Source: CAVSCR01 sp963726575
GTDB lineage: Bacteria > Actinomycetota > Actinomycetes > JAHEKZ01
Assembly: GCA_963726575.1 (NCBI GenBank)
Contig: CAVSCR010000005.1
Location: 558,001-622,000 of the forward strand
Direction of reading: 5' to 3'
DNA: 64,000 nucleotides
This document shows positions 1 to 9,957 of the stretch, in pieces; within the stretch, counting starts at the first letter, position 1; the number at the start of each line of letters is the position of its first letter. The translations under genes were made by a program, and so were the position numbers. The notes under the pieces are model-generated. The model ran no database searches, had not been told where the DNA came from, and saw nothing but the letters and a program-made list of their open reading frames with translations.

Positions 1-54
1 GCCGAAGAGGCCGACCAGCAGTCCAACACCGGACGCGACCAGGACCAACCTCAC
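1..54 (-). CDS. mraY: MraY N-terminus (phospho-MurNAc-pentapeptide transferase), truncated by window edge
   Basis: Only the first 18 codons are in the window. A GTG start at 54 gives MRLVLVASGVGLLVGLFG, the hydrophobic first membrane segment expected of MraY, the enzyme that transfers phospho-MurNAc-pentapeptide to undecaprenyl phosphate at the inner membrane. The start codon overlaps the murF stop as GTGA, so the gene is the next cistron of the dcw operon and is probably translationally coupled to murF. Identity rests on the N-terminal sequence and the operon position after murF. Confidence 0.8.
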   Translation of the reverse strand, partial: MRLVLVASGVGLLVGLFG

Positions 55-1451
55 GGGTGCGCCTCCGCTGTTCCCGGGGATGGCTCGAGCAACGCTTGCG
101 CCACCCGTTCCAGGCCGGCCGCCCGCGCCGCCTTGACCAGGACGACATCACCGGGTCGCAGCTGCGCTGTCACCAACGCGATGGCGGCATCGACGTCGGG
201 CACGAAGACTGACCTCCGGTGCGGGGACTCGTCCGCGGTCGGGTCGATACCTCTGGCCGCCGTACCGACGAGCACGACGCGGTCGATGTCCAACCGGGTG
301 GCGAGCCTACCGACGGCAGCATGCTCGGCCGCTGCTGCCGCGCCGAGCTCGCGCATCTCCCCCAGAACGGCCCAGGTGCGACGCCCGGCTCCGATGACCA
401 CCAAGGTCTCCAGTGCCGCGTGCACCGACTCCGGGCTGGCGTTGTAGGAATCGTTGATCACGGTTACACCGTCGGCGCGATCGACGACCTCCATCCGCCA
501 CCGGCTGAGCGGGGCGGCCGAAGTGAGCGCCCTCGCAATCTGTGACAGGGACAGACCCACCTCACGACCTACTGCCGCGGCCGCCAGGGCGTTGGTCACC
601 TGGTGCGCACCCGCGAGCTGCAGGTGCACGTGGGCCACACCTGCCGACATTGCCAGGTCGAACGCGGGTCGTCCGCGTTCGTCGACGACGACATTGGTGG
701 CGCGGACGTCAGCATCGTCGGCGCGTCCGAACCAGACGATCCGGGCGTCGGTGCGTTGGGACATCGCCCTCACCGCCGGGTCGTCGGCATTCAGCACGGC
801 AACGCCGTCTGCTGGGAGAGCGGCAACCAGCTCCGACTTCGCGGCCGCGATCGCCTCGCGATCGCCGAACTCGCCGACATGGGCAGTGCCCACCATGAGG
901 ACGACGGCGATGTCCGGCGGCGCGATCGTGCACAGGTACGCCACATGCCCGACCGCTCGCGCTCCCATCTCCAGGACGAGGTAGCGCGTGCTGGGGTCCG
1001 CGCTGAGCACGGTGAGCGGAAGTCCGAGCTCGTTGTTGTACGAGCCGCGCGGCGCCACGGTGGCGGTGTGCGACGCAAGCACCTGCGCCAGCAGGTCCTT
1101 GGTACTGGTCTTTCCGGCCGAACCCGTGATGGCGATGATCTGCAGCCCTGGCAAGGAATCGAGCGCTGACCTCGCCAGACGACCGAGCGCGGCGAGGACG
1201 TCGGGGACGACGATGGCCGGCTGCCCGACCCGACGTTCGACCAGGCAGGCCACAGCACCGGCTCGGACGGCGTCGGCGGCGTAGTCGTGACCGTCGGCCC
1301 GCTCACCGGCCAATGCGACGAACAAGGCACCCGAGCTCACTTCGCGCGAGTCGGCGACCACTGGTCCGGTCACCACGGTTGACGCCTCGGCTCCGTCGCA
1401 CAGTTCGCCATCCACAGCTTGTGCCACGTGGGCCAACGTCATCGCAATCAC
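51..1451 (-). CDS. murF: MurF, UDP-MurNAc-tripeptide:D-Ala-D-Ala ligase
   Basis: Cytoplasmic ATP-dependent ligase that adds D-alanyl-D-alanine to UDP-MurNAc-tripeptide, the last soluble step of the precursor pathway. The 466-residue protein has the Mur-ligase ATP loop AITGSAGKTST at about residues 107-117, an ENE-like central region and a C-terminal ligase domain with the NDSYNASPES motif. Length is normal for MurF. The GTG at 1451 overlaps the murE stop as GTGA; an in-frame ATG nine nucleotides later (1442) is the alternative start and gives the more usual MTLA N-terminus. The 3' end overlaps mraY by 4 nt. Confidence 0.96.
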   Translation of the reverse strand: MIAMTLAHVAQAVDGELCDGAEASTVVTGPVVADSREVSSGALFVALAGERADGHDYAADAVRAGAVACLVERRVGQPAIVVPDVLAALGRLARSALDSLPGLQIIAITGSAGKTSTKDLLAQVLASHTATVAPRGSYNNELGLPLTVLSADPSTRYLVLEMGARAVGHVAYLCTIAPPDIAVVLMVGTAHVGEFGDREAIAAAKSELVAALPADGVAVLNADDPAVRAMSQRTDARIVWFGRADDADVRATNVVVDERGRPAFDLAMSAGVAHVHLQLAGAHQVTNALAAAAVGREVGLSLSQIARALTSAAPLSRWRMEVVDRADGVTVINDSYNASPESVHAALETLVVIGAGRRTWAVLGEMRELGAAAAAEHAAVGRLATRLDIDRVVLVGTAARGIDPTADESPHRRSVFVPDVDAAIALVTAQLRPGDVVLVKAARAAGLERVAQALLEPSPGTAEAHP

Positions 1452-2998
1452 GAACCGACTCCCAGCGAAGCGAGCTCCTCGGCCATGACCACGCGATCGT
1501 CGAAGGGGTGCACGACGCCGGCGATCTCCTGGCCGGACTCGTGTCCTTTGCCGACCACGATGACGACGTCGCCGGCGTGCGCCTCACGCACCGCAGCACC
1601 GATCGCACCCCGCCGGTCGGCCACCTCGACGACCACTGCTCCGGATTGTTGTGCGGCCGCCGTCGCGCCGGACATCACTGCGGCCCTGATCTCGGCTGCG
1701 TCCTCGCTGCGCGGGTTGTCGTCGGTGACCCACACCCGCTCGGCTCCGGAGGCCGCGGCAGCTCCCATCAGGGGTCGCTTGTCGTGGTCGCGGTCCCCGC
1801 CGGCTCCCAGCACCACGAGGAGACGACGCGGTGCGCGCGTTCGCAGCGTCGCGAGCACGCTGGCCACCGCCTCCGGGGTGTGTGCGTAGTCCACCAGGGC
1901 CAGGAACGGCTGCCCCGCGACCACCGGCTCCAACCGTCCGGGAACCCCCGTACAAGCGCCGATACCGGCAGCCGCCCGAACCGGGTCGAGGCCGGCCGCG
2001 GTCAGCACGGCCAGCGCCGTCAGCCCGTTGGAAATGTTGTAGTCCCCCAGCAACGTCACCCTCAGGTCGAGATTGAGGTCGTCCGGGCCGCGGACCGAGA
2101 CATCCCAGCCACCTCCGGCCGCCGGCCGGACCTGGGTGGGCGCCCAGTCCACGGCCTCGTCGGGGGTCGAGCTGACCCTCAGGTGAGGCACTGGGACCGA
2201 AGCCGCCAACCGGCGCCCCCACGCGTCGTCCACCATGATCACCGCGCTCCGGCACCGCGCCGGCGTGAACAGGTCGGCCTTGGCCGCGAAGTAGCGCTCC
2301 ATGTCGCCATGAAAGTCCAAGTGGTCCTGGCTGAGGTTGGTGAACGCGGCGACGTCGAACCGGATCCCGTCGACGCGGCCCTGCGCCAACGCATGGCTCG
2401 ACACCTCCATCGCGACGCAGTCCACACCGGACTGCGCCATCGTGGCGAACAACGCATGTAGGTCGGGTGCCTCCGGTGTGGTGCGCTCGGCCGGCAGCGT
2501 GAGGTCGCCGATCCGGGTGGCCACGGTGCCGATCAGTCCGGTGGCGCGACCGCAGGCACGTGCGCCGGACTCCAGCAACCAGGTGGTGGTGGTCTTCCCG
2601 TTGGTGCCGGTGACCCCCAACATGAGCATGTCGGTGGCGGGCTGCCCATACACCTGCGCCGCCAAGGCCCCGAGGACGTCCCGCGGCGCATCGGCGACCA
2701 GCACCGGGACGTTCGCATCGACGGCGCGCGCGGCTCCCCCGCGATCGGTGAGCACCGCGGCGGCGCCCCGCTGCAGCGCCTGCGGCAGATGGTCGACCCC
2801 ATGGCCCCGCGCACCCGGCAAAGCCGCGAAGAGGTCTCCCGGCTCGACGCGACGGGAGTCCAACGTGACGCCGGTGACCCACGTGTTGGCGGCGGGGGCT
2901 GGCAGCCCAACGCTCGACGCCAAGTCGGCGAGCGAGCGAGCCGGGACGGCTGGGCGCCGGAGGTGCTCGGACACGGTGGTGAGGAGGCTACCCGTCAC
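1448..2998 (-). CDS. murE: MurE, UDP-MurNAc-L-Ala-D-Glu:meso-DAP ligase
   Basis: Adds the third stem-peptide residue to UDP-MurNAc-dipeptide in the cytoplasm. 516 residues. The ATP loop GVTGTNGKTTTTW lies at 128-140, the carbamylated lysine region YFAAKADLF near 236-244, and DNPRSED at 427-433. By established knowledge the DNPR arginine marks ligases specific for meso-diaminopimelate rather than L-lysine, so the cell wall is predicted to be A1-gamma type. GTG start at 2998 overlaps the ftsI stop (GTGA), and the stop overlaps the murF start the same way. Confidence 0.97.
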   Translation of the reverse strand: MTGSLLTTVSEHLRRPAVPARSLADLASSVGLPAPAANTWVTGVTLDSRRVEPGDLFAALPGARGHGVDHLPQALQRGAAAVLTDRGGAARAVDANVPVLVADAPRDVLGALAAQVYGQPATDMLMLGVTGTNGKTTTTWLLESGARACGRATGLIGTVATRIGDLTLPAERTTPEAPDLHALFATMAQSGVDCVAMEVSSHALAQGRVDGIRFDVAAFTNLSQDHLDFHGDMERYFAAKADLFTPARCRSAVIMVDDAWGRRLAASVPVPHLRVSSTPDEAVDWAPTQVRPAAGGGWDVSVRGPDDLNLDLRVTLLGDYNISNGLTALAVLTAAGLDPVRAAAGIGACTGVPGRLEPVVAGQPFLALVDYAHTPEAVASVLATLRTRAPRRLLVVLGAGGDRDHDKRPLMGAAAASGAERVWVTDDNPRSEDAAEIRAAVMSGATAAAQQSGAVVVEVADRRGAIGAAVREAHAGDVVIVVGKGHESGQEIAGVVHPFDDRVVMAEELASLGVGS

Positions 2999-4866
2999 CA
3001 GGTCAGATGAAGGTGCGGCGGCTGCGTACCGGTCGGCGGAATCCCCAAGTGCGCCAAGGCATACGACATGACGCGCTTGAACACCGGGGCCGCGAGCAGA
3101 CCGCCGAAGTGGCCGTTCACCGGGTTCTGCAGGGTGACCGACACGACCAACGCCGGATGATCAGCAGGTGCGAAGCCGATGAACGAGGCCGTGTAGCCCC
3201 GGTAGCACCCACATGACGGGTCCACCCGGTTCGCCGTACCGGTCTTGCCGGCCACCCGGTAGCCGGGAATCTGCGCCGCCGGAGCAGTCCCCTGGTCGGA
3301 GACGACACCTTCCATCATGCGGCCGAGTGCCTGTGCCGCTTGCGCACTCACCACGCGGTGCCGTTGCGGTGCCGGTGAACGTACGAAGGTGCCATCTGGT
3401 GCGACGACGCCGTCCACCAACGTGGGCTGAACCCGTACGCCATCGTTGGCGATCGTCGCGAACACCGACGTCGCCTGCACCGAGTTCAGCGACAGGCCCT
3501 GACCGAACGCGATGGTGGCGAACTCAGTGGGCCCCCAGGTGGAGACGTTCGGCAGAAGGCCGGTGCTCTCGCCGGGGAAGTTCAGACCGGTGGGCTCGGC
3601 GATGCCGAAGCCCTTCAGCGCGGTGTAGAGACGTTGCGGACCGAGCCGCTCGCCCACCTCCATCGTGCCGAGGTTGCTCGACAGGGCGAGGATCCCGCTC
3701 GGGGTCAGGTGCAACGTGCCGTGCGCGATGTCGTCGTGGAACGTTTGACCCCCGCGGGTCAACGTGCCCGGCACCGTGAAATGCGAGTTGGGAGTGATGA
3801 CGCCGGCGTCCAACGCGGCCGCCATCGTCATGACCTTGCTGGTGGACCCAGGCTCGTAGATGTCGGAGAGCGCACGGTTTCCGCGGTTCTGCGATGGCGA
3901 GTTCCCCGGACGGTTCGGGTTGAAGGTCGGAACGGCCGCCAGGGCCAGGATGTGGCCGGTCGCGGGGTCCATGACGACGACAGTTCCGCTGACGGCGCCC
4001 GACGCCGCCACCTCGCGTGCCAACTGTGTCTGCGCCACGTACTGGATGTCGCGGTCGAGAGTGAGGCGCACGGTCGAGCCCGGGATCGGGTCCTGGCCCT
4101 GCGTCTGCGCCGTGGGGATCTCGCTCCCGCCGGCGCTCGCCTCATAGGTGCGCTCTCCGTTACGACCCGCGAGCTGGCTCTGGTAGGCGGACTCGATCCC
4201 GCCAAGGCCGGAGTCGTCGTAGCCGACGAAGCCCACGACGTCGGCTCCGAGGTCACCTTGCGGATACACCCGCTTGGTCGTGCTCTCGTGGTAGATGCCG
4301 GGCAGCCGCAGCTGAAGCACCCGCTGCCATTCGGCCGGAGACACCCCTTGCGCCACGTAGGAGAACCGCAGGGTCCCGGTGAGTCGACCAGCGAGGTCGG
4401 TGACCGGGATGTGGACGATCGGAGCCAGCTGCTGAGCCTCAGCCGTCGGGTCGAGCACCTGGGTCTGGTCGGCGGTGACGTTCACCGCCTTGACGGTCGT
4501 CGCGAAGGCCGCCCCGTTCACATCGGTGATCTCACCGCGCTCGGCAGTCAGCACCACCGTGCGAAGCCGCTGTTGCGCTGCGGTGTCGGCGTAGGCCTTC
4601 GCCTCGATCCCCTGCAGCTGGACCAGCCGTCCGATGAACAACGACAGCACCATGGCCAGCACGAGGCCGACGGTGCGCAACCGTCGGCCCGGATCCGCCA
4701 GCGCCACCGTGCGCGGTGCCGAGCGACGCCGCCGTCCGCGTCGGGACGCGGACGGCACCCGCGGCAGCCGCGCGTTCGGATGCGGCACCGCGCGGCTGCG
4801 GCTTGGTCGGTGGCCGTGCCCGACAGCTCGGGGCCGGCGGGCAGGTGGCCCGACCCGTCGGGTCAT
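2995..4866 (-). CDS. ftsI: FtsI/PBP3-type septal peptidoglycan transpeptidase
   Basis: Class B penicillin-binding protein of the divisome. The N-terminus is a strongly basic cytoplasmic tail (about residues 1-63), followed by one membrane segment (about 65-83) and a periplasmic pedestal plus transpeptidase domain. The three active-site motifs are all intact: STSK at 341-344 (nucleophile Ser341), SSN at 396-398 and KTG at 541-543. Length (623) is normal. ATG start at 4866 overlaps the ftsL-like stop as ATGA. Corresponds by position to mycobacterial pbpB. Confidence 0.96.
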   Translation of the reverse strand: MTRRVGPPARRPRAVGHGHRPSRSRAVPHPNARLPRVPSASRRGRRRRSAPRTVALADPGRRLRTVGLVLAMVLSLFIGRLVQLQGIEAKAYADTAAQQRLRTVVLTAERGEITDVNGAAFATTVKAVNVTADQTQVLDPTAEAQQLAPIVHIPVTDLAGRLTGTLRFSYVAQGVSPAEWQRVLQLRLPGIYHESTTKRVYPQGDLGADVVGFVGYDDSGLGGIESAYQSQLAGRNGERTYEASAGGSEIPTAQTQGQDPIPGSTVRLTLDRDIQYVAQTQLAREVAASGAVSGTVVVMDPATGHILALAAVPTFNPNRPGNSPSQNRGNRALSDIYEPGSTSKVMTMAAALDAGVITPNSHFTVPGTLTRGGQTFHDDIAHGTLHLTPSGILALSSNLGTMEVGERLGPQRLYTALKGFGIAEPTGLNFPGESTGLLPNVSTWGPTEFATIAFGQGLSLNSVQATSVFATIANDGVRVQPTLVDGVVAPDGTFVRSPAPQRHRVVSAQAAQALGRMMEGVVSDQGTAPAAQIPGYRVAGKTGTANRVDPSCGCYRGYTASFIGFAPADHPALVVSVTLQNPVNGHFGGLLAAPVFKRVMSYALAHLGIPPTGTQPPHLHLTW

Positions 4867-5438
4867 CGGTGAGCCTGCGATGCCGGGGGTGCCACGTCGA
4901 GCACCGAGCCGTCCGTCGGTGGGCTGGGCTCGGTGGGTTGGGGAGCGCGCTTCACGTTCGACGAGCCCCCGAGACTCGGCACTCCGACGACGTGTCCATT
5001 GGTGCTGCGCAGGAACACCGGGTTCTCACTCACGACCATGCCCAGCGCTCGTGCCTTACTGGCGAGCTCGTTTGGCGCACCCAACCGTTCGACGTTCTGG
5101 GCCAGCGCCTCCTGACGGTCTTGCAGCACTGCGACCTGCGCCTGCAACTGCGTCACCTTGAACGCGTCCTGCGCCAGAGCCATGTTCAGCAGGAGCAGAG
5201 TGAGCAGCCCTCCGGCCAGCAAGAAGACGATCAAGCCGACGAACGGTGCCCGCTTGGGCCTGACCTTCGTCGGTGCCACGACCTGGACCCGGGCACGTGG
5301 CGGCAAGGCGACCTGGCGTCGCGGTGCGCCGGTCGCGCGCCGACTCGGACGGGTCGCCGGACGGTCGCGCACCGGCGCCCGCGCGGTGGTCGTCGACCCG
5401 GACGCGGCCAGCCTCGACGCGGCGGAGCTGGCGCTCAT
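4863..5438 (-). CDS. FtsL-like divisome protein (bitopic, coiled coil)
   Basis: 191 residues with a long Arg/Ala/Pro-rich cytoplasmic tail (1-83), a single membrane segment (about 86-108, FVGLIVFLLAGGLLTLLLLN), and an extracytoplasmic coiled coil rich in heptad-like Leu/Val (LQAQVAVLQDRQEAL), ending in a Pro-rich tail. That architecture and its place between rsmH and ftsI fit the fast-evolving FtsL family, which recruits FtsI/FtsW at the septum. The assignment is positional and architectural, as sequence conservation is weak. Overlaps both neighbours by 4 nt (ATGA). Confidence 0.8.
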   Translation of the reverse strand: MSASSAASRLAASGSTTTARAPVRDRPATRPSRRATGAPRRQVALPPRARVQVVAPTKVRPKRAPFVGLIVFLLAGGLLTLLLLNMALAQDAFKVTQLQAQVAVLQDRQEALAQNVERLGAPNELASKARALGMVVSENPVFLRSTNGHVVGVPSLGGSSNVKRAPQPTEPSPPTDGSVLDVAPPASQAHR

Positions 5439-6397
5439 GCCGCGCTCCGCAGGCGTTCCACCGCACGCAGGCGCGCGGACGCTGCGCGCGGGTTGGCCGC
5501 CACCTCGTCGGCGTCTGCGACCTCACCGCCGCGGGTGAGCAGGGCCAGCGTCGGCGCGAGCTCGTCGGGGATCACCGGCAGCCCCGGCGGCAGGTCCGGC
5601 TTGGCCCCCGAGGCGAAGCACCGCTTGACCAGACGATCCTCCAAGGAGTGATACGAGAGCACGGCCAGCCGCCCGTGGACGGCCAGCACCTCGATCGCGG
5701 ACGGGATGGCCTTGCGCAGCACCGGCAACTCGGTGTTGACCTCGATGCGCAGCGCCTGGAAAGTGCGTTTGGCGGGGTTCCCCCCGGTGCGCCGTGCCGG
5801 CGCCGGGATGGTGTCGCGGATGAGCTGGACCAACCGTCCACTGCGGTCGAACGGCTCCCGGGTCCGTTCCCGCACCACAGCGGCGGCGATTCGGCGCGCG
5901 AATCGCTCCTCCCCGTACTCCCGAAGGATCCGGGCCAGCTCCTCGGCGGGGTAGGTGTTGAGCACCTCGGCGGCGGTCTCGCCCTGAGCCTGGTCCATGC
6001 GCATGTCCAAGGGAGCGTCTTGCGCATAGGAGAAGCCGCGGTCGGCGTCGTCGAGCTGCAGGGAGGAGACCCCGAGGTCGAACAGCACTGCGTCGACGTT
6101 CGCCAGGCCAACGTCAGCGACAACGTCGGGCAACTGGTCGTAGACGGCGTGGACCAGTGTGATGCGCTGCGCGTGCGCGGCCAGTCGCTGGCGACTCAGA
6201 GCAAGGGCCTGTTGGTCACGGTCCACCCCGACCAGCCGCAGCTGGGGGTAGCGCTCGAGGAACGCCTGGCTGTGGCCGCCCAGCCCGAGCGTTGCGTCGA
6301 TGAGCACCGAGCCGGGCCGCTCCAACGCCGGCCCCAGCAACGCCACGACGCGCTGCGCCAGCACGGGAACGTGCTGAGCCGGACGCGACGATGTCAT
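5435..6397 (-). CDS. rsmH: RsmH (MraW), 16S rRNA m4C1402 methyltransferase
   Basis: SAM-dependent enzyme that N4-methylates C1402 of 16S rRNA. 320 residues starting HVPVL near residue 9. The SAM-binding loop DATLGLGGHS is at 34-43, and the family motifs DRDQQAL, FDLGVSSLQLD, ALRIEVN and LSYHSLEDRLVK are all recognisable. ATG start at 6397, ten nucleotides after the preceding small ORF. The stop overlaps the ftsL-like start. A standard second or third gene of dcw clusters. Confidence 0.97.
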   Translation of the reverse strand: MTSSRPAQHVPVLAQRVVALLGPALERPGSVLIDATLGLGGHSQAFLERYPQLRLVGVDRDQQALALSRQRLAAHAQRITLVHAVYDQLPDVVADVGLANVDAVLFDLGVSSLQLDDADRGFSYAQDAPLDMRMDQAQGETAAEVLNTYPAEELARILREYGEERFARRIAAAVVRERTREPFDRSGRLVQLIRDTIPAPARRTGGNPAKRTFQALRIEVNTELPVLRKAIPSAIEVLAVHGRLAVLSYHSLEDRLVKRCFASGAKPDLPPGLPVIPDELAPTLALLTRGGEVADADEVAANPRAASARLRAVERLRSAA

Positions 6398-6407
6398 CGG
6401 GTTCTCG

Positions 6408-6605
6408 TCAGCCGACTCGGGCGACGATCGTGGAGGTCAGCGCCAGCACGAGCACGGTGGCCGTGAACGCGGCGACGACTGCGCCGGTCAGAGCCAGCCG
6501 GCGTCGCAGCGACACGGCGGGGCGAGCACTGATGTGGCGCGGGCCAACGCCGGAGCCAACCGATCCTGGTGACGTCACTGCAGTGACTGCGCTGCTCCCG
6601 CCCAT
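6408..6605 (-). CDS. Small single-pass membrane protein between mraZ and rsmH
   Basis: 65 codons starting at an ATG (6605) with an AGAGGG ribosome site about six nucleotides upstream; an upstream in-frame ATG (6632) has no better site. The first 35 residues are Ser/Gly/Pro/Arg-rich and hydrophilic. Residues about 37-62 (LALTGAVVAAFTATVLVLAL) form one membrane segment. It ends 10 nt before rsmH, so it is probably a dcw cistron. No family is recognised. It could be a small divisome accessory protein or a chance ORF; the ribosome site, membrane segment and tight spacing favour a real gene. Confidence 0.5.
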   Translation of the reverse strand: MGGSSAVTAVTSPGSVGSGVGPRHISARPAVSLRRRLALTGAVVAAFTATVLVLALTSTIVARVG

Positions 6606-6822
6606 CTCGACCCTCTTTCGCGGCTGGTGCACACCTGGTCTTGCAGAGTTGGTGTTGAACAGTGGGTGCTGGACATTTCGTGGAGGGGCCGACGGTTCGT
6701 CTCATCAGGTCCCCGCCCGCTCGCGGGGGTTCGCGTGTCTTCTGCCACCGGGGAAGGTGTGTCAGACGACGGTCGAGCGGGGGGAGACCTGAGGCCACGT
6801 GCCGGCGGCCGCGTTGCTCACG

Positions 6823-7254
6823 TCACAAGAAGCCGGGCAGCACCTCCTCGGCGCGCTCGGCGAAGGACTGCTCCTGCGCCGCGAGGTAGGTGGTCCAGGT
6901 GATCGCGTCCCAGATCTCCAGCCGCGCTCCGGCGCCGATGACCACGCACTCCTTGCTGAGCCCCGCGTACTCGCGCAGAGGCGGGGGCACGGTCACCCGG
7001 CCCTGGCGATCGGGGATCTCATCGGAAGCGCCGGACAGGAACACGCGCAGGTAGTCGCGCACGTCCTTGTTGGCCAGCGGGGCGGACTGCAGCGACGAGG
7101 TGAACCGCTGGAACTCCGCGCGAGGGAAGACGTAGAGGCAGCGCTCCTGGCCCTTGGTCATCACCAGGCCGCCGGCGAGCTCGTCGCGGAACTTCGCGGG
7201 GAGGAACAGGCGGCCCTTGTCATCCAGGCGGGGCTGGTGGGTACCCAGGAACAC
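6823..7254 (-). CDS. mraZ: MraZ, dcw-operon DNA-binding regulator
   Basis: SpoVT/AbrB-fold regulator that binds repeats in its own promoter. I chose GTG 7254 rather than the longer frame from 7311 because it gives MFLGTHQPRLDDKGRL, exactly 143 residues (the family length), and places GGAGG eight nucleotides upstream. Two AbrB-like half motifs are visible: DDKGRLFLPAKFR near the N-terminus and RQGRVTVPPPLREYAGL in the second half. First gene of the dcw operon; its boxed promoter is annotated separately. Confidence 0.95.
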   Translation of the reverse strand: MFLGTHQPRLDDKGRLFLPAKFRDELAGGLVMTKGQERCLYVFPRAEFQRFTSSLQSAPLANKDVRDYLRVFLSGASDEIPDRQGRVTVPPPLREYAGLSKECVVIGAGARLEIWDAITWTTYLAAQEQSFAERAEEVLPGFL

Positions 7255-7295
7255 CGGCGTCACCTCCCTCGACCACTCCCGACGGCTCCCTGGCG

Positions 7296-7327
7296 CGCCA
7301 CCATACCCCACAATTCCCCACCGTCAA
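7296..7327 (-). promoter_or_regulatory. mraZ/dcw promoter with three phased MraZ boxes
   Basis: Read on the minus strand: -35 TTGACG (7322-7327), 16-nt spacer, -10 TATGGT (7300-7305). Between and across these lie TGGGG (7316-7320), TGGGG (7306-7310) and TGGCG (7296-7300), spaced exactly 10 bp apart, the TGGGN-N5 arrangement known for MraZ operators. Overlap of boxes with the spacer and -10 implies autorepression of the whole dcw operon. Confidence 0.8.
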
Positions 7328-7586
7328 CGAGGTCGAGCCGGATTCTGGCGACACATTCCGATGACCCTGCAGGTCAGACCGGTGGAGCGCAGTGGAGGGA
7401 TCTTGGGTGGCACCCGGCTGCACCGGCATCGGGCGCCGCGCGGCGCGGTCGCTGGCCGCCCGCATCGACCCGCGAGCGGCCCAAGCCGCCGCTAGGCCGG
7501 CCCCGTGGCCGGCTCTGGTTCGCCCGTGGCGCGCTCGGGTGGGGCGAAGTGGAGGGCCGGTCAGGTCACGGGCGGGCAACGCGGCG

Positions 7587-7614
7587 TCGACACCAGGCGT
7601 CGGCAACTTAGGCT
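7587..7614 (+). promoter_or_regulatory. Candidate promoter for the moxR operon
   Basis: TCGACA (7587-7592), 16 nt, TAGGCT (7609-7614), about 30 nt before the moxR start. The rest of 7328-7643 holds no gene I can support, only this promoter and the divergent mraZ promoter. Confidence 0.4.
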
Positions 7615-7643
7615 TCCATCATCAAGCCATCGCGGAGGGTGTT

Positions 7644-8633
<990 letters not shown>

Positions 8634-8634
8634 C

Positions 8635-9957
8635 ATGACCATTGGGGCGAGGCCGTGGCGCGTGGTGCTGCGCGGCCTGACCCGACGCGGTGAGGGTCTG
8701 TTGGCGGCCGGCGTGACCACGCTGGTGCTGTCAATCGTGATCGGGCAGCCGGACCTGTTACGCGTCGGCATCCTGATCTGCGTGCTCCCCCTCCTCGCCG
8801 CAGCAGCAGTGCTGCGCTCGCGCTTTCGTCTGGCGTCGTCGCGCCGGCTCCAGCCACGACGCATCGAAGCCGGCCAGGAGGCCCGCGTCCTGCTGCGCCT
8901 GGACAACGTCGGGGCCCTGCCGACCGGCTTGATGCTGGTGCAGGACCTCGTGCCGGAGACCCTGGGTGCGAGGCCGCGTTTCGTGTTCGACCATCTGGAG
9001 CCCCGCGGGCGCCGCGAGGTCGAGTACACGGTTCAGGCTCCGGCGCGCGGACGGTACATCCTCGGTCCGCTGCAGATCACGGTGACCGACCCGTTCCGGT
9101 TGTGTGAGTCACACCGGTCCTTCGCCACGCAGGACATTCTCGTGGTCACCCCCACGATCGAGCCGTTGCCGGCGATGTCGCTCGGCGGCGACTGGTCCGG
9201 ATCAGGTGAGAGTCGATCGCGATCGGTCGCCGCCGCCGGAGAGGACGACGTCGCCGTGCGCGAGTACCGGCACGGTGACGAGCTGCGCCGCGTCCACTGG
9301 CGCGCCACCGCGAAGTTCGGCGACCTGATGGTGCGCCGCGAGGAGCAGCCATGGGAGAGCCGCTGCTCGCTGCTGCTGGACCTGCGTGCGGCGGGCCATC
9401 GCGGAACCGGGAGCAGCAGCTCGTTCGAGCGCGGGGTGTCGGCAGCAGCATCGGTGGGGGTTCACCTGGGCCGTCACGGCTACACGGTGAAGCTCATGAC
9501 GCCGGGCAGCCCCGACATCATCAGTGCTGGACATGAGGCGGCCACGTCGGGCGGAGACAACGAGGGCCTCCTGTTGGACGCGCTCGCCGTGGTGGAGCCG
9601 GTGCCCGGTGAACATCTGGAGGCGATGGCCGACGCGCTTCGTCACGCGAGTGGCACGTTGCTCGTGACCGTTCTCGGACACATCACCCCCGATGACGCCG
9701 CCCTGTTGGCGCGGGCGCGCAACGCCGATGCCGGAGCAGTAGCCATCGTGCTCGACGTCGCCGACTGGTTGCCCGACGGCAACCACCACAAGACGCAGCT
9801 GCAGGCGCAGGCCGACGGCGCCACGACGTTGTTGCGCACGTCTGGCTGGCGCGTGGTCACCTTGGACCGGCGTTCATCACTGTCGTCTCGCTGGCCGGCA
9901 GCGGGTAGAAGTGCCCACGCGCTGGCCGCGTCCATGCAGTGGGGTGATCGCTCATGA
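8635..9957 (+). CDS. DUF58 (VWA-like) membrane protein
   Basis: 440 residues from ATG 8635, one base after the moxR stop. Two N-terminal membrane helices (about 20-38 and 42-60) are followed by a beta-rich region and the DUF58 signature REYRHGDELRRVHWRATAK at about 209-227. DUF58 proteins are the presumed clients of the adjacent MoxR ATPase. The stop overlaps the next gene as ATGA. Function in the cell envelope is inferred from context. Confidence 0.92.
   Translation: MTIGARPWRVVLRGLTRRGEGLLAAGVTTLVLSIVIGQPDLLRVGILICVLPLLAAAAVLRSRFRLASSRRLQPRRIEAGQEARVLLRLDNVGALPTGLMLVQDLVPETLGARPRFVFDHLEPRGRREVEYTVQAPARGRYILGPLQITVTDPFRLCESHRSFATQDILVVTPTIEPLPAMSLGGDWSGSGESRSRSVAAAGEDDVAVREYRHGDELRRVHWRATAKFGDLMVRREEQPWESRCSLLLDLRAAGHRGTGSSSSFERGVSAAASVGVHLGRHGYTVKLMTPGSPDIISAGHEAATSGGDNEGLLLDALAVVEPVPGEHLEAMADALRHASGTLLVTVLGHITPDDAALLARARNADAGAVAIVLDVADWLPDGNHHKTQLQAQADGATTLLRTSGWRVVTLDRRSSLSSRWPAAGRSAHALAASMQWGDRS

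Noticed and set aside
6394..6798. 134-codon ORF overlapping the small membrane gene in another frame
   Set aside because: Arg-rich frame-shadow composition, overlaps the rsmH start, and lacks a ribosome site; the 65-codon frame is better supported.
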